64,000 bases of DNA from Steinernema hermaphroditum (Eukaryota; Nematoda; Chromadorea; Rhabditida; Steinernematidae): contig CM059625.1 of NCBI GenBank assembly GCA_030435675.1, forward strand, positions 15,128,001 through 15,192,000, in the 5' to 3' direction. Both the position numbers and the translations under genes were made by a program. The stretch's first letter is position 1. The number at the start of each line of letters is the position of its first letter. Below the pieces are notes generated by a model. The model did no database searches. It had not been told where the DNA came from and was given only the letters and a program-made list of their open reading frames with translations. Shown here one piece after another: positions 12,607 to 25,233 of the stretch.

Positions 12607-13154
12607 AGAGAATAGAGAGTTTTCCACGAAGCATTGCCCAATGAATATAGTTTTGATGTACAATAAAGGTTGTTTCAGCCGGCGTAAGACAAAAAATAAG
12701 ACCGCATCTTGCTGTTGTATACATACTTGCATGGCACGGCAAATGTGTCTGTGATGGACCATCAGGAGACTGGTCATCTTACGGACAGATCAGGGATGAT
12801 GTGTGCGGCATATGATACTTTGTTATGATGGGCAGACGTTCTGTTCAAGTGCATCCTTGCTTTCCTGCTAATCGCCGCCTTGTTGATTCATCTGTTAACT
12901 TTGGCGCCCTTTTCGTTTAATTGGTTTTGCTGTTGAGAAAAAGTGACCAGCGGCAGCAATAAACGGATGCATATGTAGTGCTAATGAGTGATTGGCAGCA
13001 TTACAACGCAAAGGTCATTCGCGAATGGCCATCGCGCTGTTAGCCCGCACTGGCTATCGGCTGTCCTTAAGGGCGTTTACCGCACGGATCAACTGCCTTC
13101 TTCTTCCTCACTCGCCGCCGTTCGCGAGGTCGCGCCGGGTTATCTCCAACAACA
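12607..13154. other. Intergenic gap
   Basis: This holds the 3'UTR of the GPCR gene (AATAAA-like ACAATAAAG at about 12660) and the upstream region of the coiled-coil gene. No further exon, repeat or RNA gene is seen. Confidence 0.4.
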
Positions 13155-16100
13155 ATGGCGACCACCACCGATCCGGCGATCATGCAGAAGATCATATCAC
13201 GGTAAGTTGTTTGCTGCGGGTTTTGTGATGGGTTTTTTGCTGAAGGTATGAATCCGAAGAAGACGATTTTCTGCGCGAGCTGGAGTCGATCAAATGCGTG
13301 GACACGGACACCACGGATGACTATCAGGAGGATGGTCCGGTGCTCGGTGAGTCAACGTCATAGTCGTTAATGAGATGTGCTTTGAGTCGCTGAGGGCTGA
13401 AAAATGTGTTGGACTAGCCGATCTTATGCTTTCCGGTGTCCGACCCACTGGTTTCGCACTGATCGCCCTCGAAGCGACATTCTCAATTTCACAAAACAAC
13501 TTGATTTATGTTCGCCGGCTTGCACACGCCTAGTTGAAGTGCTTGTCGGTTTGAATGGTTTGCAACATCGTCGGCTGGGCCAGCGACAAACGAGGTGCGA
13601 TAATTCGTTTAAATCGTTCCAGGTGTGCTGTGCAGTTTGGTATCCGAAATTGGCGAGTTGCGTAAGCAGAATCGACGGCTGAAGCACCGTTTGGACACGG
13701 TTCCCGACCGGCCTCGTGGCATGGCGCATCGTGTTGGAGCCCTTTTGGACGGGAGCAAACAGAAGATTCTGCCCAGATTCATGTCACGACGCGCCACTGG
13801 ATCGGAGATCAGGACCGGAGCGAGGGAACGGTTAAGTAGTCCTCCAAATAAGGTTGGTGTAAAGAACTGGTTAGGAGAAATGATGCAGGAGAAACGATTC
13901 AGTTTATTTCCACTTATTTCACTTTGATTTCTTCAAAAGAATCGTATTCTGATATCGTCCGGCCGTCAGATAAAGTCGTAAATTTGCTGGTCCAACTGAT
14001 CTTCATTATTGTGCTAATGTCAAAAGCTGACATTCCATCGACCATCACTTTAGTTCGATGTTGCCAAAACGCCATCGGCACTTGCTGAAGAGCTGTTCTC
14101 TCGAGAAAAACATAACCCATTTGTCATCGGGCGAAATTTATCGGCGACGTTGCGCCTCTCAGTCGACAATGATCGAACGGATCTAAAAATCGCTGCACTC
14201 AGTAACTTTTGAGGGAATGTTTTGTTTACTTAATGTTTTTTTTTGCTGCACAGCATATCATTGATGCAAAGCTGCAGCGTTTAACCATAAAAAATGGGCC
14301 AGATATGTTCTGTCACATTGAGCAATCTTATTAAGGAATGCTTGACCGCAAGCACGTATTCAACGGACTTCTCCTCTGAGTCGGCTACCTCCGCGTCGTC
14401 CCGAAAACAACGACACAAAGCCCCTCCGCTTGTTCTTCCAGAACTTTCAGATTCGGACCTCGAACCTTCTGATGTTTTCGCCGAGGTACCAGTTCAGTTA
14501 ATTTACACACTTCTTACTCCTCTAGGTTGCTCTACCGGATTATCGCGGAGGCGATGGATCGAATGTCCGATCGCGCAGATCGATGGTGCGCCGTTCGGAG
14601 TTCTCGTCCGTCTCTGACCACACGAGTCCATCCTCATCGTCCGTCGAGCCAATTGATATGAGTAGGACATAATCCTTTGGCATCGTGGTAAACAACAGCT
14701 TGCAGCCGCAAGCCGATCGAGTTTCTTGGAGTTCATCGGATTAAGAAGGAAGAAGGACAATGACAGCGTTACCATGAGATCCGAAAGCCCGGCTGATTGC
14801 TTCTTCCCGAGGACAGTGCTGAAGAAGAGAAAAAGGAAAATAAGCGAAAGCGATTCTATTGCTTCGGGCGTCGAAAAGGTCGTTCTCAAAGAGGATAGGC
14901 GAAAAAGTGCGTCGCTGACTATATCCGCAAAAGGAAACTACAGCATGGAGAGTGGACTCCATGTAGATGATGACAAGAAGGGAAAAAGCTACAGTTTCCT
15001 GCGTAATCGTGGAAGCACCGATAAGAAGGTATTTAGGAACTATCGGAGGATTCGTAATTCTTTTTAGCCGAACCGGTTGTCTCATTACTTTCCTTCTGAA
15101 AAGGATGACGAACGAACGAAGAAGAAAATCCGGCCTAAAAGTGCCGTTTATCTGGATCCGGACCAATTTAGTCATATGAACAGACCCCTGTCCAGCAAGA
15201 AGAATCGTGTCGGATTCTCTAGCCGAGACACTTCAGGTACGCGTGCAAATACACTAAAATTTAGAATGACACATTCATCGAAGTACAACGATTTGTAATT
15301 TGGGTCTTTTGCACTATAGTCGCATTTTTTCAGAAGATTCATATGCCTTCGGTCGAGAAGAGGAACTGTCACATGAAAATGCTGAACTCAGAGAGGAACT
15401 TGCCATGCTACGAAACCGAAATAGTCGTTTGATTTCTCAGTTGAAAGAGAAGTCTGCTCAACAGTCGCACACTCACACTCAAATGACCAAAATGCAGCTA
15501 CAGGTTCGTAGGTTTCATGAGTGCAATTGCCTGTATTGTGACCCTCGAAAGCAATGTCCTTTCCAGATGGAAGCAATGAGGAAACGCTGTGAGCTGAACG
15601 AAGGCCTTGATCGCCTCTCCCTCAACAATCGGCTCACAATCGGACCCGAGTCCGTAATCGACAAAGTGGAGAATCGGCTACGCCAGATCGAGACGGATGT
15701 GCAAAACGCGAAAGCGGAAGCAGTGAAGAACCACCACGTGGTGAGCGGTCGATATCCGAACACTTCTTATCAGCGCGTTTTAGACGATCAACGCTTATGT
15801 CAAAGACCAGAACTCTTATCAGTCGTGCCTCGAACAGGTGGAAAGGTTGCAACGCGAGAATTTCTCGCTACTGCAAATGCACGCTGCTGGTAATGCTGAA
15901 CGGAATGTTATCAAATAATAAAAGGCGATTTAGAAATGGCGACACATGACAAAACCATAAGGCACAAATTGGACTTAATGCCGTCGTACGATGCGCTGTA
16001 CTCCTTTACGATGGGCATTGTCCGAAAGGTAATTGACAGTGTATTGCTATGCAGAAGGGATTTTCTTTAGCTCGGACAACTAAGAAACAGTTTGATTGAA

Positions 16101-18095
16101 AAATCAAATCACATATGCCGTACCGAGATGGATCTGATGCATATGCAGTCGTCGCTCCTTATCACACATGCCCAGGTGACTTCCGTCTACAATGTGATGT
16201 GCGATTCTAGCATCTGGCACCATTTTAGGTGGAACGGCTGAGACTACAGTTACACGTGCTTCACAACAAAAGTCGAAAAAGACCGGCTTCTTATCACGGC
16301 GAGAATCTGCTCGACAGACTGGTAAGTGCATAGCGAGAGCATCAAGACGGAATGAAGCATAAAACACAATATGCACATGCGATTTCTGGTGTAGCAAAGG
16401 GTTCATGGTGCTGACCAGATCTTCCTAGCCTTCAGAACTTCTCGGTAAGCCTCATAAAGAAATCAAAACAACGCCAATTGCTTTGAAGGATAAAACAGAG
16501 ATGAACGGGTCTATGTCGTGAATAGCAAACGGGATATGTTCTAAGGTAGATATTGCATTATACGTTTCAGACAAAGCCCGCGTTGAACTTCCTTCTTCCC
16601 TTCAAGCTACACGCTTCCCGGCTTGAACAACAACAGAAATGCGCAACCCTGAACATGGACTCCCTCGTTGAAAGCAACGAACAGAGCATAGAAACGGAAT
16701 TCCTGCGACTTTTCGATTATGCTCGATGTGCGCAACTTAGTTCCTGCTCTAATACTCAAAATCTTTGCTTTAGGTGTCTCAAAAATTTGCGAAGAATCGC
16801 CGCCCCAAAGAGAAAAACCTATCAGCCGACTGGAATCTGTCATTATTTATCGAAATGGCAAAAGGGCGACGCTGAGTCCGAGTAAACTCATGCGCCTTTG
16901 CATATTTTATTCACTCCTTTCTAGCAAATTCGCCTCTTCTAAACGACAGACGCCGATTAACACCAAATCTGTCAAGTACCCATAACATCCGATCAGCAGG
17001 ACGATACGCAGGGACTAGTAGAGAAAACTCCAAAGATTCTCCAGCGTCGAAAAGACCAACAAGGTATCGAGTAATTAAATCAACTTGTTCACATATTTCT
17101 CTCTGCAGTCTAGTGGAGTCGTCCTTCGATAAAAGATTTTCCGGAAATATACGGAAATTCGCCGAAGAAATGAAGAGGAGTCAACAAGATACCGAGCGAA
17201 TACCTTCTCCAAACTTGAAGTAAGTATAACGCCCAGAACGCCTTCTACAAAAATTAGTTACAGTCTCCATAAGCTCGGTCATCTTGGCCGAGCCGGCCAT
17301 GTTCAAGCTGTGGTGTCGTCCCTACAGGACGTCAGCAATTCAGCCATTCGAAGTCCGACAACAACCCCTATTATGACAAGACGAACGATCAACCCTGAAC
17401 ACAAATACTCTCCGCAACCTCAAATATTGAAAGCTACTGTTCTTCAACAATATGGTTTAAGTGGTACATCATCATTAGCAAGAATTCAGAGTTGCTACAT
17501 GTGCGTTTAGAAAGCCGCCACTACGATCTTCCACCAACCAACGCCGGCGAATCGTCGGACTACGGTACGATAAACTCGAAAAGAACACCGACGAACGGCG
17601 GTCTTTCGTCAACTGGTTTCCAAAACAAGTTACCTCCGCTGAAGCCGTCAATGCCTAATCGCCCTTTGCCCCCCACCAGTGGCGGTCTTCGACAAAGACA
17701 GCCCGGCAACCCGGCGGTAAATTTAAAGCGCAACCCACCCGTTTCGGTAGGTCAAACTACACCTCCTCCATACTCCCACTTCCTTGGAATTTCAGCAACG
17801 GCGTGCCTACACCTTCCGGAATTCAAATAGCGGTCGATCCACTGAATCACCAAAACGCGTAACCAGTGCCGTGATCGAAACGCCGGAAGAGGAGTCACCT
17901 CCTCCACATCCGGCTCCATCAGCACCCGTTCCCCAACAACATCACAACGACGTCTTATCTGTCTCGGAAACGTCGTCTTCAGCGGCGGAGAAACTTAGCC
18001 GACTTCCTCGATTAACCGTCCCGCTTGCTGAGAAAGCCGTGAAGAAGGCGACAGCCTCGTGGCTGAGTCGCCTACGACCGAGCAGTCGTAAATAA
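13155..18095 (+). CDS. Large coiled-coil, Ser/Pro-rich protein (about 1,100 aa), unrecognised
   Basis: Exons: 13155-13201, 13246-13346, 13623-13852, 14054-about 14201, 14254-14306, 14353-14485, 14526-14661, 14706-15028, 15068-15236, 15334-15503, 15567-15740, 15784-15889, 15934-16028, 16071-16175, 16229-16321, 16571-16727, 16774-16881, 16925-17063, 17109-17219, 17258-17454, 17511-17746, 17796-18095. Phases agree at every junction except 14201/14254, which I could not resolve. Short heptad segments occur at the start (SEIGELRKQNRRLKHRLD) and a longer coiled-coil region spans exons 10-15 (HENAELREELAMLRNRNSR, VERLRLQLHVLHN). The flanks are basic, Ser-rich and disordered, and the tail is Pro-rich (RPLPPTSGG). 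This pattern suits a cytoskeletal or junctional scaffold, which is an inference only. AATAAA at 18182-18187 is a likely poly(A) signal. Introns are 38-60 nt except near the 5' end. Confidence 0.8.
16429..16521 (+). other. Possible alternative terminal exon of the coiled-coil gene
   Basis: After the exon ending at 16321, a CCTAG acceptor at 16428 opens an in-frame segment (PSELLGKPHKEIKTTPIA and on) that stops at TGA 16519-16521. Skipping it joins 16321 to 16571 in frame. Using it would give a protein lacking the Ser/Pro-rich C-terminal half. Confidence 0.35.
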
Positions 18096-21000
18096 AAATG
18101 GGCGCAAAAGCGACGATATGTAAATAAGCGCAAACCGTATAGATACAATAGATGTGTACATGAAAGTAATACCTATAATATAATAAACGAAACTACATAC
18201 ATGGCTTTGGCTTTGATGCGAAGTTGCATTCGATACTGGTCATTTCGGATAGCTGGGAGTTGGCCCCTCTATAGAAGCTTTCTCAGCGAACACGATTTTT
18301 GAAAGCTACATTCTGCTTATTACCTCTGTTCAAGAGAAACGGATCTCTCTGCCATATGCAAAAAAAAAATATGTCTTAGTTATTACAAAATCTTCTCAAT
18401 ACATCGTTTGTAACACCCTCAAACTTAAGACCAACAGATAGTAACTACATGTTTACATTAAAGCTGTCGATTGGATTTCGAACTTTATGTTCTTGCATAG
18501 TACTAATACTGCTATATCTTACTACAAACTGGAATAATTAAGTTCGCTAAGTTCATGCCAATTGTAACTTGCCTTGCCTCACACAGTCTTCTGGTGGTTC
18601 CCAAAAATTCCAGAGTTATCGAACTCATAATGTTTATATTGTTCAGTTTTCATTCGTCGCTATTTCCCCAGGAGCTCAGTCATCTTTCAAGGTATCCCCT
18701 TGGCCTCCAGCTCAAAATATTTACCTTCGATTACTCACGTTATTCGTAATGTCATTAACATCACCTCCGCTCGACTACACACTTAACGATCGGACAAAGT
18801 CCAGTCCGCACTATCGCTATCGCCACATCGCAACCTCACGCCACTGATGTTTGCGCGTTTTTTTTTTTGCCCTATGAACGCACCACTGCCCCCGGGCTAC
18901 TCCGCAGGAAACGCGTGGCAAGTCGCGCGTCTTCGCGCCCTTTGACCCGCCATCGTCCTTTGCCCTCCTGCTCGTTCTTTGCGGCTGTTTGTCGTTGAAC
19001 GGAAAAGTCAGCTACACTACGACTTGAAGTGAGTCACTTTATGGCGCGCGCGCAATGCAACATAAAATTGAACTGATATGATGCAACGGCTGGTCGCGGG
19101 AGGTTTCGGCAAACACAGAAAAAGAGAAGATGTTCACGTGAGCACGGTGCAACCTCCGCGCTATCAGTTCTTTTCACGGAAGTTAGGTGCACAATGAACG
19201 GGAGAAAAAAAGTTTGTTTGAGGTAGAAGTAGCCATGTTAAGCTTGTTAAGCACAAGGGTTTCACAATAATCGAGAAAATATCTCTATCAGGAAACAGGG
19301 CTGTTGTAAAACAGATAAAAGCTATATCAAGAGCAGGGTTGCCAAATCCCGCGAAGGCAGTAAGAAATCTATCCTTTGGTCAGCTAAAAATTTCTGAACT
19401 ACAGTAGTTTGCAAGTTGCAGAGGTTTAATGAAAAGTTCGTATAAAAATTTGGGACTGGTCAGTAGAAAGTCAGTAGATTTGCTGTGTACTCACAGACCT
19501 CGTGAAAAAGTGGATAAACATAATAATTCTACAACCGCAAGCGTTTACAGCTTGCATGAATCAAGCCATGTAAAGGAGAAAAGGAGCCACTGAAAGCGTT
19601 GGTAGCCATTACATCATCTTCTTCCACACCGCCACAAGTGAGATTAGTACAATCGTGCTGCCGTTCCACTCACCCAACACATTCTGTTCCGTTTGGAGTT
19701 ATCTCAATGGCGCTCCGGTCATCGAACACTTTTTCAATCTACATTCTAATCGTAAAAAGCACATCGATCACCTTGCACCGGTCCGTGTAGGCCTTCAGCG
19801 CATCCGGAAATAGCAGGAGCGCATATGTTTCTGCTCACCGGGCCGACTACATCTTTGCGAGTCTTATCATCGGTCAAAGGACAGTGTTGCGCACGCGTGT
19901 TTGGTCGCCGGTGCCCGAGGCGAATGCGGTGTGCTCGTAGTGTAGCCGAGTTGATCGAGCCACGAAACGCGCGCGATCGCCCCACACTCAGCTGTTGTGT
20001 GGCATGTGTCGTACACGGTCGGAGTACGGTCGCCAACGCCGGTTTTTGGCTACGTAAAGATGGTGGGAACGTGCAGGCGACTCTGCCCGGGGAGACATTA
20101 AAAAAATCAGACCACCTAAAGACTGAGCGATGATCTTCGTTGGTTCCAGGCCATTTCGTTTGAGATAACCGGACACAATTGAGGGGATGTTGCCTTTCCG
20201 AAAAAGATAAAACTGCGGAAGAAAAAAACGGGATAGAGGAGTTGATAACCTGTTAAGAGCACAGTAATCTGTAAAACAAAAAGGAACAATACCGTAAGGG
20301 ACGGACAGCCGTTTATTCTAAGAGATTATAAAGTGACAGGAGCAATTTAGAATTTTAATTATTATGGAGTAGAGCTCCACTATATGCATCTTCTTTTTCT
20401 AGATTAATGGCCAATCGAGGTTTAAGGAATAGAGTTGAGATCCAGTTACATGACCCATCAAGCTAGATTACTAAGATCCTGTTAAATTGGAAGTTTCGAC
20501 AGAATTCTGAATCCAATACAAATTCAACGAATGCAAATCGTCCAATTCGAGGAAGGGCAAAGTCCACCACCTACCGTAACTACGATAAGGACTCCTGTAA
20601 AAGTCATACCATAAGAAGGGCTGATGCCATCTCGGACTTTGCCCTACAAATAAACGTACAGTGGTTTAGTAACTCTTCTCTGCGACACGTGCACTTACGC
20701 TTACAACTATTGCTGCATACCGCCTTGATCACATGACTAACTCTCCACCCCTGAAGCCGATATGGTATTGAATGTCGACGAAAAGGGGCAGGCCTTATTC
20801 TATATAAATATGCCGCCGTTTGCTTTGTATAGGCATCATCAGTGGACTGTGTGTGTTCTTTCTATTCCGTAGGGTGTCGCGACATCAAGTCAGCTAGAAG
20901 ACTTAGATTTTGCGGAAGTATTTTATTGGTTTTTGCGAGAATCTTAGACCTATTGAGTGGCAATAGCGCGGAACCTAAAGGAGTGACTATTTTTCGCAAT

Positions 21001-21600
21001 TACGTATGACACTCCTATTACCTATTAGGACTGTAAGCTACTTCTGATTTTGCGGAAAAGTAACGTCAGATAAGCTTGGCTTTAGAGTAAAACTGAATCC
21101 AATTTGACCTGCTTAAAAATCTATATATGCCAGCGAACGGAAGGATTTGTAGTTTAGATGGATTATGGCCCGTGCCTCTCATGTTTCCTTAAGTGCCTTC
21201 ACCATATATCACTAAAGCTACCACCCAAAACAGCGCTAAATATCATTACTCTTCCGGTTGCAAACCATTTTGTGACCGGTCGGGTCAAAGGTTGATTTTC
21301 AAAAGTGCATCACTGCACGCTGCAACGATGAGGCACCCTATTTTCGTGCAGCACCTCTCGCGCCTCGCCAGACCGAAAACTTCGTCAACATCATGCGATC
21401 ACGCCACCCCGAAAGACGAGAACATCTGCACTCGGTCCCGCCCAGCCGGCCTCGGCGGCTGGACGAAAACTCCGGCGTGTCAACCGTGTCGGCACACAGT
21501 GCGCGATCCTCCTCACCTCGGACAGGTCACTCTCTCCTCGCGAAATTTACTTTTATCCTTAGGCTTTGAGCTTACCTGTTTTTTTTTGTGATTTCAGACC
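18096..21600. other. Long intergenic / regulatory interval upstream of the desaturase
   Basis: The first 100 bp are the 3'UTR of the coiled-coil gene. From 18200 to 19550 I see nothing coding. Between 19600 and 20080 the sequence is GC-rich and open in several frames on both strands, so no coding call is made. A TATA-like TATATAAATA occurs at about 20801. The stretch 21160-21600 holds a candidate exon (separate entry) and an ATTTCAG acceptor right before the desaturase ATG. Confidence 0.4.
21291..21527 (+). CDS. Candidate orphan exon, unassigned
   Basis: One plus frame here gives a protein-like run: FQKCITARCNDEAPYF, then APRQTENFVNIMRSRH, then a Ser/Arg/Pro-rich part ending near SARSSSPRTG at a weak donor (CAG|GTCACT). 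It is not in frame with the desaturase ATG at 21601 through the visible acceptor. It could be a 5' exon of another isoform, part of an unrelated gene, or chance in a GC-rich stretch. Confidence 0.22.
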
Positions 21601-23095
21601 ATGATTACCGTAACCCAGACCACGGGACCGCGTGTCGACAGGGCCATCAAGGACCAGTTTCTCCATGCCGAACTCGACGAAGTCGTCCGCCTTCGCGAGG
21701 AGTCCAAAAAAGTAAGAACTGTGGTAGTCTGTTTGTAGTTTGCGGTCACAAAAGTCAAAATGACGTTTCCTCGTAGTGCCGTGACGTTCCCGCGCGCCCT
21801 CTTCATCTTTGTTCGCCCCGACCTGGGCACACTCTCTAGCACCAACCGCCGTTATCAGAACAGATTTTGGGAAACACCGATTGTGGTGCACGTGTCTGAG
21901 GCGTGCCTTTGTCGCTTCCGATGATTTATGTTGTCGCCGCTGATAAGGTCGCTACATTTTTTAAACGGTTCTTATTTGATCTGTGTAGTCCTTTACCAAC
22001 GACGAGAAAAAAGAGGTTTTTGACACACTGAAACATTCCGATCATTTCAGGACACTTTCAAGCCTCAGATCGTCTGGAGGAATGTCCTCCTCTTCACCGC
22101 TCTTCATGTTGGAGCCCTTGTTGGAGCTTATCAACTTGTTTTCGTTGCCAAATGGCAAACTGTTGTCTGGAGTAAGTCACTCCATCAAAAGCACGATTCT
22201 CATTTTATGATATTCTTAGCCTTTGTCGGATGGGTTCTCAGCGGCCTGGGCATCACCGCCGGAGCGCATCGCCTTTGGGCCCATCGCAGCTACAAAGCCA
22301 AGTGGCCCCTCCGCGTTATCCTCATGATTCTTCAGTCTATGGCTTTCCAGGTAGACTGCGAATATCTGTCATACCGATTTTGAACGAAATTCTTAATTAA
22401 AGAATGATGTGATCGAATGGTCGCGTGACCACCGTTGCCACCACAAGTGGACCGATACCGATGCTGACCCGCATAACGTGAACCGCGGCTTCTTCTTTTC
22501 GCACATGGGATGGCTTCTCGTCCGCAAGCATCCCAAGATCACCGAGAAGGGAAAGAAGCTCGATCTGTCGGATCTCTTCAACGACCCAATCCTCACCTTC
22601 CAGCGCAAGTACTACCTTCCTCTCGTCGCGCTCAGCTGCTTCCTTCTTCCCACCTGGGTCGCCGTCTGGGGATGGGGCGAGAACGCTCTTGTCGGCCTCT
22701 ACACCGTCGCCCTTTTCCGCTACTGCTGGACCCTTCATGCCACCTGGTTCATCAACTCCGCTGCTCATCGGTAAGCCCGTAAACTACCTGAACAAAAATA
22801 CAATACTTTTCTCAGCTTCGGCTATCGTCCTTACGACGTCAACATCACCCCCGTCGAATCCGTCTGGACCACAGTTGCTGCTCTTGGTGAAGGAGGCCAC
22901 AACTACCACCACACCTTCCCTCAGGACTACCGCGCTTCCGAATGGGAGCTCTCGATGAACATCACCAAAATGTTCATCGATGCCTTCGCCAAAATCGGAT
23001 GGGCGTACGATATGAAGGTTGTTCAAAACGAAGTCATCGCCCGACAAAAGAACAAGCAAGTGGAAATCCTCAAGGCAAGAGCGAAGGCCGCCTAA
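21601..23095 (+). CDS. Delta-9 acyl-CoA (stearoyl-CoA) desaturase
   Basis: Five exons: 21601-21711, 22051-22171, 22220-22350, 22403-22770, 22816-23095; 336 aa, matching nematode FAT-5/6/7-type enzymes. The three iron-binding histidine boxes are present: HRLWAH (94-99), HRCHH in RDHRCHHKWTDTD (131-135) and HNYHH in GGHNYHHTFP (272-276). Four hydrophobic stretches lie at the family positions, e.g. VLLFTALHVGALVGAY and LVALSCFLLPTWVAVW. As an ER membrane enzyme it introduces the delta-9 double bond into palmitoyl- or stearoyl-CoA using cytochrome b5. An ATTTCAG acceptor 3 nt before the ATG suggests SL trans-splicing. A poly(A) signal AATAAA lies at 23196-23201. Codon use is strongly biased to C-ending codons, typical of a highly expressed gene. 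I cannot tell which paralogue it is. Confidence 0.97.
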
Positions 23096-24156
23096 GCAAT
23101 GAGCCGATCGTCTGGTGAATCGCAGCTATCGTCAATACGTGTCTTTGTCTCAAATCTTCAGAATGTACAGTAATTGTGTTGTTTTAGTTTCCGTAAATAA
23201 ATATATTACTATTGGTTTGGAGTATGGAAAACGGGCCACCCATTAATTTCTTGACGTTTATTACCGTGAGCAAACGTCTTATTTGCAAGTGTACTGCTGT
23301 TTCTATCTTCATGACTTACGGCAAATTGGACAACCGAGTCCTCGATGAGATTATGAGATAGGCGTTAACCAATATGGAAATCATACGTGGAGTTGGCTTT
23401 GCTGTAGAACGAATTTGTCATACAGCCGGAATGTCAACGTGAAATGATATCCAAATACTGTAGCTCGCGGTTAATTAGAACATTTTCAATCGGTTGAGGA
23501 GGGCAGCAGCCAAGGGAGGGTCACATCTGGCAGAGCTCATACACGGCTACTATCCGAAAAGTGATTGTCGTGGGTTAACTCGGTGCTATTTATGAAGGCA
23601 AATAACCTGCGACACTGTGACGAATGAAATGCTGCACATCGAATGGTAAACGGTAAAAGAACAAAATAAGATTGAAGCGGTTGCATTAAATATCAGTGAG
23701 GATAGTCATTTTTTTGCCTAAGTATAAAACGAGGCTTTTTCAATGAGAGCGATTCAGAGATCCCGGACAGCTTCCAACTTTTTCAGCAACTTGTGATATT
23801 CTTATTAGCCTTTGTTTTAGCTTTTATCATCGTAATCACCACTCACTTAAGTCCACAAATCCTTCAAATCCCTTTAGTTTTCGGATCAAGTAGGCCAGCG
23901 CAGCATTTTTGTGCGTCACATGCCTTTTTATGCCTTTTTCGACGCGTAATACGCCGGCCTGTGTTAATCTCGCCTGCGCTAGCCGCTTGGCGCTTTCCCC
24001 ACATCTCGCTTGCATGTTCGAAATTGATTCGAGAGGGAAAGGCGACGGCGGCATCTTGTTGCCTCCTCCCCTGCCACTCTTTGACCCGTTTCTATAGTAA
24101 CTGCTGCGTTAAAGAAGAACGACGCTCGTTTTCTTTCTTATATCAGCCGGTGAAGG
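23096..24156. other. Intergenic region
   Basis: This holds the desaturase 3'UTR and about 900 bp without supported features. A TATATCAG acceptor-like site at about 24143-24150 precedes the next start codon. Confidence 0.4.
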
Positions 24157-25233
24157 ATGGTTCTACCACCTAGTGACCCTAAGCCCCATGAACTCTCACC
24201 GGAGCCGACTGCTCTAGCCCGAGATAAGGCCGAAAAGGATAGCGAGATGGAAGAGCGAGGTGGGTTAATATACGATGGAATGAGATATCTTGCGTGGCGT
24301 ACGCCATTTAATTGCGTAAACGTGAATATAGGACAAAAAAGGTTACGTGTTCGCAAAGAATTTAACCTCAGATATTGTTCTTTTTTTGTTTACCTTTTTC
24401 CTTCAAGGCGTTAATCATATTAACACGTATTATTACAGAACCTGAAGTTCAGTCCAGACGTAAATCTGGGAGGAATAGCAACCAGGACGACAATCTGCGC
24501 CAACAAGAAAGTCGCAACGACGACTCTAACGTCCAGTCTTCTAGCAGAAGCGACAACTTGATCGAGAACGACGACTACAACAACGTTGCAGAGGACTCCC
24601 CCAACGAACAGCTCAACGCGATTCCTCAGCAGTTGTCCGTCGAGTTAGGAGACGATCTCTATTTTAGCGCGGCTGAAGGCGCTGTCCAGCCTCGGAATGA
24701 CAGTGACAATGAGAGCGACTCTTTTGATCAGGCGCAAATGCCCAACTACAATCAAAGCACCATCATAGGGGGTCGGGCGGACCGACTGCGTAAGTGAGGT
24801 TTTTCAAGAGTGAATCTGTCGATATCTTATAGGAAAACGCAAGTTACAGAAGGGGTCGAAGCATCTCATGTCCCCTTATCTTAACAATCCTTCGGCTACG
24901 GCTACTGTTAGCAGAGTCCGACGACTGAAGCTGATACGGCCTCCTGTAGGCGGAAGCTCGCTTGCCCATAGTGCCATGCCGATTTTGACGCCACACATTC
25001 CGCAACCTATCACCAATGCGAGAACGGACACCACAGTATCCATCACAAAACCGATCCCATCCATCTCAACGCCCATTAACCAGCCGCTCTCCTCGACATC
25101 ATCGGCATCAAAATCGGCATTCATGGCTTACATCGAGAGACTGTACAATTTGATCGAGGACTCACAAAAAACTCAATTCGAGGAGGATATCATCAGATTC
25201 GCGTTTGACTGCAAGAAAAGATATGACGTGTAA
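24157..25233 (+). CDS. Unrecognised Asn/Ser/Asp-rich protein, 284 aa
   Basis: Three exons with matching phases: 24157-24259, 24439-24789, 24833-25233. The N-terminal half is acidic and low-complexity (NDDSNVQSSSRSDNL, IENDDYNNVAEDSPNE); the middle has a basic patch RKRKLQKGSKH that could be a nuclear localisation signal; then Pro/Thr-rich sequence. The last 37 residues look folded and helical: FMAYIERLYNLIEDS followed by QFEEDIIRFAFDCKK. This short C-terminal helical pair resembles a BESS-type motif of chromatin-associated proteins in size and position, but I would not assign it. The function is unknown; a nuclear regulatory role is a guess. Likely poly(A) signal AATAAA near 25365. Confidence 0.72.

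Noticed and set aside
19746..20133. Overlapping open frames of about 100 codons on both strands, some protein-like
   Set aside because: The stretch is GC-rich and stop-poor in nearly every frame; no splice pattern, start context or family motif singles out one frame.
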